A stretch of DNA of 64,000 nt, taken from positions 496,001 through 560,000 of the forward strand of contig NZ_LR733817.1 in NCBI RefSeq assembly GCF_902506165.1, given 5' to 3'. How positions within the stretch are numbered: position 1 is the first letter of the stretch; each line of letters begins with the position of its first letter. Made by a program: the position numbers and the translations under genes. The notes below the pieces were generated by a model. That model searched no databases. It was not told the origin of the DNA and worked only from the letters and a program-made list of their open reading frames with translations. Of this stretch, positions 54,497-64,000 are shown piece after piece. This DNA comes from Bosea sp. 29B. Lineage in GTDB: Bacteria > Pseudomonadota > Alphaproteobacteria > Rhizobiales > Beijerinckiaceae.

Positions 54497-55786
54497 TCAG
54501 GGCAGCCAGGGCGGCGCGCGATCCGTGCCGATCAGCTCTTCATAGGTCTGGCGCGGCCGCGTCACGGCGAATTTATCGCCCTTCACCATCACTTCGGCGA
54601 CCAGCGGGCGCTGATTGTAGGTTGAGGACATGCTGGCGCCATAGGCACCCGCCGTCATGAAGGCGATGAGGTCGCCGGGCTTCAACGCCGCGAGTTCGCG
54701 CCCGGTGGTGAAGGTGTCGCCTGATTCGCAGATCGGCCCGACCACATCATAGGCGATCGTCTTCGCCCCCTCCGCCGGCTCGGCCACCGGCCAGATCTCG
54801 TGATAGGCCTCGTACATCGCCGGCCGCATCAGATCGTTCATCGCCGCATCGACGACGAGGAACTCCTTGGTCGGGCGCGGATTGAGGTGGAGCACTTTCG
54901 TCAGGAGGATGCCGGCATTGCCGACGATCAGGCGCCCCGGCTCGAAGCCGAGCTCGGCATCGAGCCCTTGCATCAGCTTGGCGACCATTCCGGCATAGGC
55001 TTCGATCAGCCCCGGGCCATGGTCGAAATTCCTGGGGACCTCGTAGGGGATGCCGAGCCCGCCGCCGAGGTCGAGCCGGTCGACGCGGTGCCCTTCGGCC
55101 CGAAGCGCCAGCACGAGATCGCGCATCTTGGCATAGGCAGCCTCGAACGCTTCCGTCTCGCGGATCTGGCTGCCGATATGCACGGCGAGGCCCATGATGC
55201 GAACGCCTGCCATGTTGGCGGCGCGGGCATAGAGCCGGTGCACCTCCTCGAAGGAAACGCCGAACTTGTTGGCCGAGGACCCCGTGGTGATCTTGGCGTG
55301 GCCGCCGGCGCCGATATCGGGATTGACCCGGAACACCGCCTCCTGGCGCTTGCCGAACCGTTGCGCCACCTTCGACAAGAGGTCGAGCTCGCCCTCGGTC
55401 TCGATATTGACCTGGTAGATGCCGGCTTCGACGGCGAAGGCAAGCTCGCTCTCAGCTTTGCCGACGCCGGAGAACACGATCTTGCTGGCCGGGAAGCCGG
55501 CGGCGAGCGCCTTGCGGATCTCGCCCTCGGAGACCGTGTCGGCGCCGGCGCCGAGCGCGGCCAGCGTCTTCAGCACGCCGAGATTGCTGTTCGCCTTCAT
55601 GGCGTAGAAGACATGCGCCGGCTTGCCCGGCATGGTCGACGCCATCGCCGCCTCATAGAGGCGATAATGCCGCTCGATCGTCGCCGAGGAATAGACATAG
55701 ACCGGCGTTCCGACGTCTGCCGCGATCTCGCGCAGGTCGACATCCTCGGCGAAGAGCGCGCCGTCGCGATAGGCGAAGTGATGCAT
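54497..55786 (-). CDS. lysA: Diaminopimelate decarboxylase
   Basis: A 429-residue PLP enzyme that makes L-lysine from meso-diaminopimelate. The PLP lysine is Lys64 (VFYAMKANSN), the glycine loop is LDLGGGLGIPY, and the C-terminal CESGDTF carries the active-site Cys. It lies 18 bases after the lptM stop. Confidence 0.95.
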   Translation of the reverse strand: MHHFAYRDGALFAEDVDLREIAADVGTPVYVYSSATIERHYRLYEAAMASTMPGKPAHVFYAMKANSNLGVLKTLAALGAGADTVSEGEIRKALAAGFPASKIVFSGVGKAESELAFAVEAGIYQVNIETEGELDLLSKVAQRFGKRQEAVFRVNPDIGAGGHAKITTGSSANKFGVSFEEVHRLYARAANMAGVRIMGLAVHIGSQIRETEAFEAAYAKMRDLVLALRAEGHRVDRLDLGGGLGIPYEVPRNFDHGPGLIEAYAGMVAKLMQGLDAELGFEPGRLIVGNAGILLTKVLHLNPRPTKEFLVVDAAMNDLMRPAMYEAYHEIWPVAEPAEGAKTIAYDVVGPICESGDTFTTGRELAALKPGDLIAFMTAGAYGASMSSTYNQRPLVAEVMVKGDKFAVTRPRQTYEELIGTDRAPPWLP

Positions 55787-55804
55787 CGAAGGTCCGGAAG
55801 ACTG

Positions 55805-56065
55805 TCAGAGCAACGGGTCGAGCACGAAGGGCTTCTCGGGTACCTCGATCGCCTTGTTGCGCTTCGGCGGCTTGCCGAGCGGCGAAGCTTCCGAAGCGTT
55901 GAAGCTGTTCTCGACGGCGCCCGTCTGCTGATCCGGCAGATCGATCGCGTTCTTGGCGTTCGGCGGCGGCTCCAGCGGTCCACGGCGGCCGCAAGCCGCG
56001 AGCGCGAGGCCGAGCAGGCCGACCACCAGCACGGTGCGGCCGAGTTTCAGGCGGGATTGCGGCAC
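55805..56065 (-). CDS. lptM: Small LptM-like lipoprotein
   Basis: An 86-residue lipoprotein. A signal peptide ends in the lipobox LAAC with Cys25, followed by GRRGPLEPPP, the hallmark of LptM (YifL), which assists maturation of the LptD outer-membrane lipopolysaccharide translocon. The rest is short and disordered. Its place between argH and lysA is conserved in proteobacteria. Confidence 0.85.
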   Translation of the reverse strand: MPQSRLKLGRTVLVVGLLGLALAACGRRGPLEPPPNAKNAIDLPDQQTGAVENSFNASEASPLGKPPKRNKAIEVPEKPFVLDPLL

Positions 56066-56141
56066 GAACGATGATCCTTAGGCGAAGCTTCGGGACGAGT
56101 GTAGCGAATGGCGCGCAAGCTTGCGAGCCTTTGCGCCGGGA

Positions 56142-57542
56142 TCATGACTGCGGCTTCGCGTCCTTGGCGAGCTGCTTCAGCCAGCGCCTGGCCTGCCGCT
56201 TCACATTGGCGGGGGCTGTGCCGCCATAGCTGGTGCGGCTCTTCACCGAGCGCTCGACGCCGAGCACCGCGAAAATCTCGTCGCCGATCTTGGGCTCGAC
56301 CTCCTGCATCTCGGCGAGCGAGAGCTTCTCCAGCCCGACGCCCTTGGCCGAGGCGATACCGACGAGCCGGCCGGTGACGTGGTGGGCGTCGCGGAACGGC
56401 ATCTTCAGCACGCGCACCAGCCAGTCGGCGAGGTCGGTGGCTGTGGCGTAGCCGAGCCCGGCCGCCTTCTTCATTGTCTTCAGGTCCGGCTGCATGTCGC
56501 GGACCATGCCGGCGCTGGCAGCGAGGCAGAGCGACAGGGTCTGCACCGCGTCGAAGGTGCCCTCCTTGTCCTCCTGCATGTCCTTCGAATAGGTCAGCGG
56601 CAGCCCCTTCATCATCGTCAGCATGCCTTGCAGCGCGCCGAAGACGCGGCCCGCCTTGCCGCGCACCAGCTCAGCGGCGTCGGGATTGCGCTTCTGCGGC
56701 ATGATCGAGGAGCCGGTCGAGAACTTGTCGGAGAGCTTGACGAAACCGAATTGCGGCGTCGCCCACAGCACGATCTCCTCGGCCAGGCGCGACAGGTGCA
56801 TGGCGCAGATCGAGGCGGCAGACAGCGTCTCCAGCACGAAATCGCGATCCGAGACCGAATCCAGCGAGTTGGCGGTCGGGCGGGCGAAACCGAGCGCCTT
56901 GGCCGTCATGTGCCGGTCGATCGGGAAGGATGTGCCGGCGAGCGCAGCGGCGCCGAGCGGGGATTCATTCATGCGCTCGCGGGCGTCACGAAGCCGGCTG
57001 CGATCGCGCGCCAGCATCTCGACGTAAGCCAGCAGGTGATGGCCGAAGGTGACCGGCTGTGCCGACTGCAGATGGGTGAAGCCCGGCATCACCGCGCCGG
57101 CATAGCTATCCGCCTTTTCGGCGAGGGCGAGCTGAAGGTCGGCGACCTGCTCGTCGAGCTGGTCGAGCGCATCGCGCACCCACAGGCGCATATCGGTCGC
57201 GACCTGGTCGTTGCGCGAGCGCGCAGTGTGCAGGCGCCCGGCGGCGAGGCCGATCCGGTCCTTGAGATTGCTCTCTATGTTCATGTGGATGTCTTCGAGA
57301 GCGCGCGAGAACGTGAAGCGCCCGGCCTCGATCTCGGCCTCGATGCCCTTGAGTCCGGCCGAGATCGCGTCCACGTCCTCACGCGTCAGGATGCCGGTCT
57401 CGGCGAGCATGGCAGCATGTGCCAGCGAGCCGCGGATATCCTGGCGCCAGAGGCGCTGGTCGAAATCGATGGAGGCGTTGATCTCCTCCATGATGGCGTC
57501 GGGACCTGTGGCGAAACGCCCACCCCACATGCGGTTGCTCAC
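56142..57542 (-). CDS. argH: Argininosuccinate lyase
   Basis: A 466-residue enzyme of the fumarase superfamily that splits argininosuccinate into arginine and fumarate. The signature loop [15 protein letters not shown] lies near residue 280, and [17 protein letters not shown] near 110. It is divergent from tlpA with only 31 bases between, and lies upstream of lptM-lysA. Confidence 0.95.
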   Translation of the reverse strand: MSNRMWGGRFATGPDAIMEEINASIDFDQRLWRQDIRGSLAHAAMLAETGILTREDVDAISAGLKGIEAEIEAGRFTFSRALEDIHMNIESNLKDRIGLAAGRLHTARSRNDQVATDMRLWVRDALDQLDEQVADLQLALAEKADSYAGAVMPGFTHLQSAQPVTFGHHLLAYVEMLARDRSRLRDARERMNESPLGAAALAGTSFPIDRHMTAKALGFARPTANSLDSVSDRDFVLETLSAASICAMHLSRLAEEIVLWATPQFGFVKLSDKFSTGSSIMPQKRNPDAAELVRGKAGRVFGALQGMLTMMKGLPLTYSKDMQEDKEGTFDAVQTLSLCLAASAGMVRDMQPDLKTMKKAAGLGYATATDLADWLVRVLKMPFRDAHHVTGRLVGIASAKGVGLEKLSLAEMQEVEPKIGDEIFAVLGVERSVKSRTSYGGTAPANVKRQARRWLKQLAKDAKPQS

Positions 57543-57573
57543 GGCGGTCTTTCCTGCTCTTCAAGGACGTACG

Positions 57574-58203
57574 ATGACGTCTCGGTCGAAAATGGCGATG
57601 GCCTGTGGGGCCTTGGCGCTGCTGGTGCTCGGCGGCGCAGGGGCCTTCTACTCCGTGCGGGGCGGAGCCGGCAATTCCACTTGCAGCGCCGCCTCGGCAA
57701 AGGTTGAAACACTGCGCGCCCTGGCGAAAGGCGAGGTCGCGGCCGTCGAGGTCGCCAAGCAGCCGGCGCTCCTGCCCGATCTTGCCTTCAACGGGCCGGA
57801 CGGCAAGCCGACGACGCTGTCGGCCTTTCGAGGCAGGACGGTGCTGGTCAATCTCTGGGCGACCTGGTGTCTGCCCTGCCTGACCGAGATGCCGGCGCTC
57901 GATGCGCTCCAGGGTGCGCTCGGCAACGCCGATTTCGAGGTGGTGGCGATCAATATCGACACGCGCCACCCCGACAAGCCGAAGAAGTGGCTGGCTGACA
58001 AGAGCATTACTCGCCTTGCCTACTATGCCGACCCGCAGGCCAAGGTCTTTCAGGACATCCGCGCCGTGAAGAAGGTCGAGGGCATGCCGATCAGCCTGCT
58101 GGTCGACCCGGCCGGCTGCGAGCTCGCTCTGTTGCAAGGGCCCGCCGAATGGGCCGGCGCCGACGCCAAGGCGCTGATCACCGCGGCGATCGGCCGCCGC
58201 TGA
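57574..58203 (+). CDS. tlpA: TlpA-like thiol:disulfide interchange protein
   Basis: A 209-residue membrane-anchored thioredoxin-fold protein. One N-terminal span (MACGALALLVLGGAGAFY) is followed by a periplasmic domain with the WCLPC active site (Cys99, Cys102) and a cis-Pro loop VEGMPISLLVD. TlpA reduces copper-site cysteines during cytochrome oxidase assembly. The ATG at 57574 has AAGGACG upstream; the frame extends back antisense to argH but is not used. Confidence 0.88.
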   Translation: MTSRSKMAMACGALALLVLGGAGAFYSVRGGAGNSTCSAASAKVETLRALAKGEVAAVEVAKQPALLPDLAFNGPDGKPTTLSAFRGRTVLVNLWATWCLPCLTEMPALDALQGALGNADFEVVAINIDTRHPDKPKKWLADKSITRLAYYADPQAKVFQDIRAVKKVEGMPISLLVDPAGCELALLQGPAEWAGADAKALITAAIGRR

Positions 58204-58372
58204 CCTCCCACTCCTGTCGATCAGGCCGCTGACGCCCACAAGGGCGGCAAGCGGCTTAAGGCCTCATCCTTCGATTATAACGTCGCGGGATGTGAACCTG
58301 TATCCGCTCAGCCAGTTGCAACATGGGCCGCGTCGGCAACGCGGACACCAGCAATCGTATAGGAGCGAAGCG

Positions 58373-59365
58373 ATGATCCGATTCGACTTGGTCACAGTGC
58401 GCCAGGCCGCCCGAACGGCCCTTCGGCTGGCCATGGGTGGCTTGCTGGCCGCCGGATTGGCAGTCACTGCGCAGGCTCAGGATCGCACCGCGATCTCCGG
58501 AACCACGGTCTCGCTGGCACCGCTGAAGGGCTTCGTGCCGTCCAGCAAGTTCGCGGGCCTCGAGCATGCCGAAGCCAAGGCGTCGGTCCTGGTAGTCGAA
58601 ATGCCGCCCGAGGCACATACGCAGTTGCAGGCGCTGTTCGGCAACGCGGAAACTGCCAAGACGAACTTCGCTAAGCAGAACATCGTGATCGACGAGGCCG
58701 AGGACATCGAGACTGCCGGGGGCAAGGGCCGCATTCTGACCGGCCAGCAGAATGTTGCCGGCACCACCTTCGATAAGTGGATCGTGCTGCTCAAGGGCGC
58801 CAAGACCGTGATGATCACCGTGCAGGCGCCGGAGGATTCCGATCTCGACGGCGATGACGTCGTCACCATGCTGAAGAGCGTCTCGCTCGGTGCCGAGCCG
58901 ACGCTCGACCAGAAGCTCGCCGCCCTGCCCTTCCGCGTCCGCGCCACCGAGCCTTTCCGCGTCGTCGACACCTTCGGCGGCCTCGGCGTGCTGATGACCT
59001 CGGGCCCGCTGAACGTCGACCCCAAGGGCAGCCAGCCCATGCTGATCGTCAGCTACCAGACCGGCGGCCAGGTCGCGGCCGGCCAGCTGACCGCCGTCGC
59101 CGAAAAGCTGCTGCAGACGACGCGCGGCTTCGAGGAGGCCGAGATCGCCAAGCGCGAGACGGTCGCCTTCGCCGGCAGCAAGGATGGCGTGCTGCTCTCG
59201 GGCAAGACCGCTGAGGGTGGCACCGGCAAGCGCTTTTCCCAGTATATCGGCCTTGGCCCGGATGGCCGCTTCGTGCGCATGATCGTCAGCGCCGACGAAG
59301 CGACCTATCCCTCGCTGGAGCCGGCGATCAAGGCGATCGCCGACAGCATCGCCTTCGCCCAGTGA
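58373..59365 (+). CDS. Exported protein with two similar halves, function unknown
   Basis: A 330-residue predicted periplasmic protein. The signal peptide ends near AQAQD (residue about 36). The mature part looks like a tandem duplication: each half has a strand with SVLVVEMPP or MLIVSYQTGG, then a segment ending ILTGQQ or LLSGKT, a VMITVQA or VRMIVSA strand and a closing helix. AGGAG lies 7 bases before the ATG at 58373. I do not recognise the family. Confidence 0.75.
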   Translation: MIRFDLVTVRQAARTALRLAMGGLLAAGLAVTAQAQDRTAISGTTVSLAPLKGFVPSSKFAGLEHAEAKASVLVVEMPPEAHTQLQALFGNAETAKTNFAKQNIVIDEAEDIETAGGKGRILTGQQNVAGTTFDKWIVLLKGAKTVMITVQAPEDSDLDGDDVVTMLKSVSLGAEPTLDQKLAALPFRVRATEPFRVVDTFGGLGVLMTSGPLNVDPKGSQPMLIVSYQTGGQVAAGQLTAVAEKLLQTTRGFEEAEIAKRETVAFAGSKDGVLLSGKTAEGGTGKRFSQYIGLGPDGRFVRMIVSADEATYPSLEPAIKAIADSIAFAQ

Positions 59366-59443
59366 TCGACTGACGCCACTACCCGGCGTCACCGATCTGC
59401 AACATTTGCCATGGCCGGCCGGCTGCTCCATACGCTGCCGGCC

Positions 59444-61174
59444 ATGAGCTACACCATCGGCCTCGCCACCACCTTCCACGACCCGGCCATCGCCATCGTC
59501 AATCCCAGCGGAGAGGTCCTCTTCGCCGAGGCGGCCGAGCGCTATCTGCAATACAAGCGTGCCCCGAACTGCGAGCCGGACACGGCTGTGCGGATGGAAA
59601 GCCTGCTCAAGCGCTATATCCCGAAGGGCGCGGAGATCAGGCTCGCCACCAGTTGGGGCGAGGAATTCACCGGCTTCCTCGACCAGATGAGCCGCGCCGG
59701 CTCCTTCAGCCTCGACTCACTGTTGAAGCTTTCGCCCGCGTTCAATCGCTCGCTCGTGCCCGAGCGCAGCGAGCGCGCCTTGATCGCCAACCTGCACCAT
59801 CAGCAGCAGCGCGCCGGCCTCGGTACCCTGCTCGGCCTCGACCGCGCCTTCGGCGAGGCGAAGATCACCGGGATGAAGCGCTATGGCCACCATCTCAGCC
59901 ATGCCGCCTATGCCTCCTGGTCTTCGCCCTTCCGCGATGCCGCCTGCCTCGCCGTCGATGGCATGGGCGAGACCGGCGCTTCCGCGATCTTCGCGCTCAG
60001 GGATGGCCGCCTCACCGAGCTGAAGCGTCATCGCGGCCGCGAATCGATCGGCTTCTATTTCGGCTTCGTCACCGATCTCGCCGGCTTCGACCAGGCCAAG
60101 GGCGAGGAATGGAAGATCATGGGGCTCGCGCCCTATGGCCGGAGCGATCCCGAATTGCTCGCTCTGCTGCGCAAGCTCTATCGCGTCGAGGGCACCAAGC
60201 TCACCTTCGCCGACGCCGCGACGGTCCAGAACGTCGCCGACGAAATCCTGGCTCGCCGCCCGGCCGACGCGCTCGACAAGGGCTGGGCCGATCTCTCGCG
60301 CTGCGGCCAGGACGTCTTCGCCGAAATGATGGAGGCGCTGCTCGCCGAGACCGCGGCGCTCTGCCCGTCGGAGAATCTCGTGCTCGCCGGCGGCTGCGCG
60401 CTCAACTCGTCCTTCAACGGCAAGATCGTCGGCCGCCACGGCTTCAAGCAGGTTTATGTCCCCTCAGCCCCGGCCGATGACGGCAATGCGATCGGCGCCG
60501 CCTGGCTCGCCCATGCCGAGGCCAATCCGGATTGGCAGGCGCCCAAGGGGCCGATGAGCCCCTATCTCGGCTCGAGCCTATCGACCGAACCCTTCGAACG
60601 CATGGCGGCCTGGGAGCCGCGCCTGAAGAAGCTGTCGCCCGACGAGATCATCACCGCGACGGCCAAGCTCCTGGCGGAGGGCAAGCTCATCGGCTGGGCG
60701 CAGGGACGCGCCGAGTTCGGGCCGCGCGCACTCGGCAACCGCTCGATCCTGGCCGATCCGCGCCCGGCGAACGCCAAGGACCTCCTCAACGCCAAGGTGA
60801 AGTACCGCGAGGCCTTCCGGCCGTTCGCGCCTTCGATCCTGGCCGAGCACGGCCCCGACTGGTTCGAGAACTACCAGGACGCGCCCTATATGGAGCGCAC
60901 CCTGACCTGGAAGGAAGCGGTGCGTTCACGCGTTCCCGCCGTCGTCCACGAGGACTCAACCGGGCGGCTGCAGAGCGTCACCGCCGAGCGCAATCCGCGC
61001 TACCACGCCCTGATCACCGCGTTCCACGAGATCACCGGCGTGCCGGTGATCCTCAACACCTCGTTCAACATCATGGGCAAGCCGATCCTGCACACGAGCG
61101 AGGACGCGATCCTGATGTTCTATACGAGCGGACTGGACGCGCTCGTGGTCGAGGACTGGCTGCTGGTGAAGTAA
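59444..61174 (+). CDS. NodU/CmcH-type carbamoyltransferase
   Basis: A 576-residue carbamoyltransferase. The N-terminal ASKHA-type domain (IGLATTFHDPAIAI) contains the carbamoyl-phosphate site YGHHLSHAAYA (His149, His150, His153) and AVDGMGETGAS; the C-terminal YrdC-like part has RAEFGPRALGNRSIL. Relatives carbamoylate Nod factors or antibiotics. No sugar or antibiotic genes are nearby, so the acceptor is unknown. The ATG at 59444 (MSYTIGLA) is preferred to 59411. Confidence 0.88.
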   Translation: MSYTIGLATTFHDPAIAIVNPSGEVLFAEAAERYLQYKRAPNCEPDTAVRMESLLKRYIPKGAEIRLATSWGEEFTGFLDQMSRAGSFSLDSLLKLSPAFNRSLVPERSERALIANLHHQQQRAGLGTLLGLDRAFGEAKITGMKRYGHHLSHAAYASWSSPFRDAACLAVDGMGETGASAIFALRDGRLTELKRHRGRESIGFYFGFVTDLAGFDQAKGEEWKIMGLAPYGRSDPELLALLRKLYRVEGTKLTFADAATVQNVADEILARRPADALDKGWADLSRCGQDVFAEMMEALLAETAALCPSENLVLAGGCALNSSFNGKIVGRHGFKQVYVPSAPADDGNAIGAAWLAHAEANPDWQAPKGPMSPYLGSSLSTEPFERMAAWEPRLKKLSPDEIITATAKLLAEGKLIGWAQGRAEFGPRALGNRSILADPRPANAKDLLNAKVKYREAFRPFAPSILAEHGPDWFENYQDAPYMERTLTWKEAVRSRVPAVVHEDSTGRLQSVTAERNPRYHALITAFHEITGVPVILNTSFNIMGKPILHTSEDAILMFYTSGLDALVVEDWLLVK

Positions 61175-61207
61175 TCGCCCGCTGTGGCCGTCGGCCTATC
61201 CGGACAT

Positions 61208-61238
61208 GAAAAAGGCGGCGCTCACGCGCCGCCTTTTC
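61208..61238. terminator. Strong bidirectional terminator
   Basis: AAAAAGGCGGCG and CGCCGCCTTTT form a GC-rich stem around a short loop, with A-runs before and T-runs after. It lies between the convergent carbamoyltransferase and grxD genes and has the full form of an intrinsic terminator in both directions. Confidence 0.85.
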
Positions 61239-61258
61239 GATTCTGAAGATGAAAAAGC

Positions 61259-61594
61259 TCAGCTCGCCTGCTTGACGGCGATGCCCTTCTCTTCGAGCAG
61301 CGCCTGCAACTCGCCGGCCTGGAACATCTCACGGGTAATGTCGCAGCCGCCGACGAACTCGCCCTTGACGTAGAGCTGCGGGATGGTCGGCCAGTTCGAA
61401 TAGGCCTTGATGCCCTCGCGGATCTCCTGATCCTCGAGCACGTTGACGCCCTTGAAGGGCACGCCGACGTAAGAGAGGATCTGCACGACCTGGCCGGAGA
61501 AGCCGCACATCGGGAATTGCGGCGTGCCCTTCATGAAGAGCACCACGTCGCTGGACTTCACTTCGGCATCGATACGGGCGTTCACATCGCTCAT
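61259..61594 (-). CDS. grxD: Monothiol glutaredoxin (Grx4 type)
   Basis: A 111-residue glutaredoxin with the CGFS active site at Cys30 (FPMCGFSGQ), KGTPQFPMC before it and GCDITREM near the C-terminus. CGFS glutaredoxins carry [2Fe-2S] clusters, often with BolA partners. The bolA gene directly upstream on the same strand fits that pairing. Confidence 0.95.
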   Translation of the reverse strand: MSDVNARIDAEVKSSDVVLFMKGTPQFPMCGFSGQVVQILSYVGVPFKGVNVLEDQEIREGIKAYSNWPTIPQLYVKGEFVGGCDITREMFQAGELQALLEEKGIAVKQAS

Positions 61595-61641
61595 GGCTTT
61601 ATCTCCAAATGCGGGTTCAAGGCCCGCCGGATGAACTCGTT

Positions 61642-61878
61642 CTAATCTTGGGGAACCGTCGTCGTCAGCGCAAGGGCATGCAGCACGCCGCCCATGTTTC
61701 CTTGCAAGGCGGCATAGACCATCTGATGCTGCTGCACGCGCGACTTGCCCTTGAAGGCGGCCGAAACCACCGTCGCAGCATAATGATCACCGTCGCCGGC
61801 GAGATCCTTGATCTCGACGACGGCGTCGGGGAACACCGCCTTGATCATGCGCTCGATCTCGCTCGCTTCCATCGCCAT
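61642..61878 (-). CDS. BolA family protein
   Basis: A 78-residue BolA/IbaG-type protein with the conserved [29 protein letters not shown] core. It probably forms a Fe-S complex with the CGFS glutaredoxin encoded next. AGGAG lies 8 bases before the ATG at 61878. A palindromic repeat lies between it and purL. Confidence 0.92.
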   Translation of the reverse strand: MAMEASEIERMIKAVFPDAVVEIKDLAGDGDHYAATVVSAAFKGKSRVQQHQMVYAALQGNMGGVLHALALTTTVPQD

Positions 61879-61890
61879 GGCGATCTCCTC

Positions 61891-61940
61891 AAAGCATTTT
61901 CAAGCGAAGTGGAAACCGGTTCGCGTGAAGAAAATGCGTC
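61891..61940. repeat. Palindromic element, rhizobial GCATTTTC type
   Basis: AAAGCATTTTCAAGCGAAG and CGCGTGAAGAAAATGCG form an imperfect hairpin around AACCGGTT. It belongs to a palindrome very common in Hyphomicrobiales genomes. It fills the purL-bolA gap. Confidence 0.7.
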
Positions 61941-61950
61941 AAAACAAACT

Positions 61951-64000
<2,050 letters not shown>

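Overview
This 64 kb window is GC-rich chromosomal DNA, gene-dense on both strands, with no rRNA, tRNA, CRISPR array, insertion sequence or integrase that I could recognise. The gene content points to an alphaproteobacterium of the Hyphomicrobiales (Rhizobiales), possibly near Bosea or Methylobacterium. That placement is inference from these features: class I lysyl-tRNA synthetase, a HemD-mitofilin-HemY block beside tsaD/gpsA, a TIGR02302/DUF4175 protein beside lysA-lptM-argH, CpdR, RpoH, DUF2125, a cysteine-free Mur/Fur regulator divergent from sitABCD, a GAAC-N7-GAAC SOS box, and the dispersed palindromic repeats usual in this order.

Layout. 1-5.9 kb (+): an unsaturated-uronate (pectin) catabolic operon, kduI (3' end only), kduD, kdgF, a TRAP transporter dctPQM and a fructuronate-reductase-like uxuB. 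6.1-12 kb: an orphan family-3 solute-binding protein, then on the minus strand an NMT1-type ABC importer (binding protein, ATPase, permease), a MocR regulator and a DUF983 protein, linked by a recurring ATTGACTG-type motif. 12.2-20.8 kb: lysK, a nitroreductase, an RTX protein, a cysteine dioxygenase facing an Lrp regulator, two beta-oxidation enzymes and a transglutaminase-like protein. 20.8-25.2 kb: a Mn/Fe ABC importer sitABCD with an odd Asp/Arg/Tyr-rich exported peptide at its tail, facing a Mur/Fur regulator across several palindromes. 25.3-32.1 kb: a diguanylate cyclase, acs, an EVE-domain protein, a small unknown, gpsA and tsaD. 32.4-38.3 kb (+): a HemD-Mic60 fusion, hemY, an RluA-type pseudouridine synthase and rpoH. 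38.4-46.8 kb: DUF2125, ChaC-like, an unknown gene behind a SOS box, plsC, YdcF-like, ftsX, ftsE, a zinc-ribbon DUF3426 protein, hpt, cpdR-like and tspO. 46.9-64 kb: a Cys/Met PLP enzyme, a second diguanylate cyclase, a GH19 lysozyme-like protein, a Tat-exported PLP-fold protein, TIGR02302, lysA, lptM, argH, tlpA, an exported two-repeat protein, a NodU-type carbamoyltransferase, grxD, bolA and purL (cut by the window end).

The most unusual signals are: three families of long palindromic intergenic repeats (A, B, C), two copies of which lie just 3' of solute-binding-protein genes inside transporter operons and one of which has become the N-terminus of an ABC ATPase; the charged exported peptide at the end of the Mn/Fe importer operon; an uncharacterised gene with an alphaproteobacterial LexA box 20 bp before its start; the MocR-linked motif at four places; and the HemD-mitofilin fusion with no hemC beside it. 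I did not see a defence system or an obviously transferred island.
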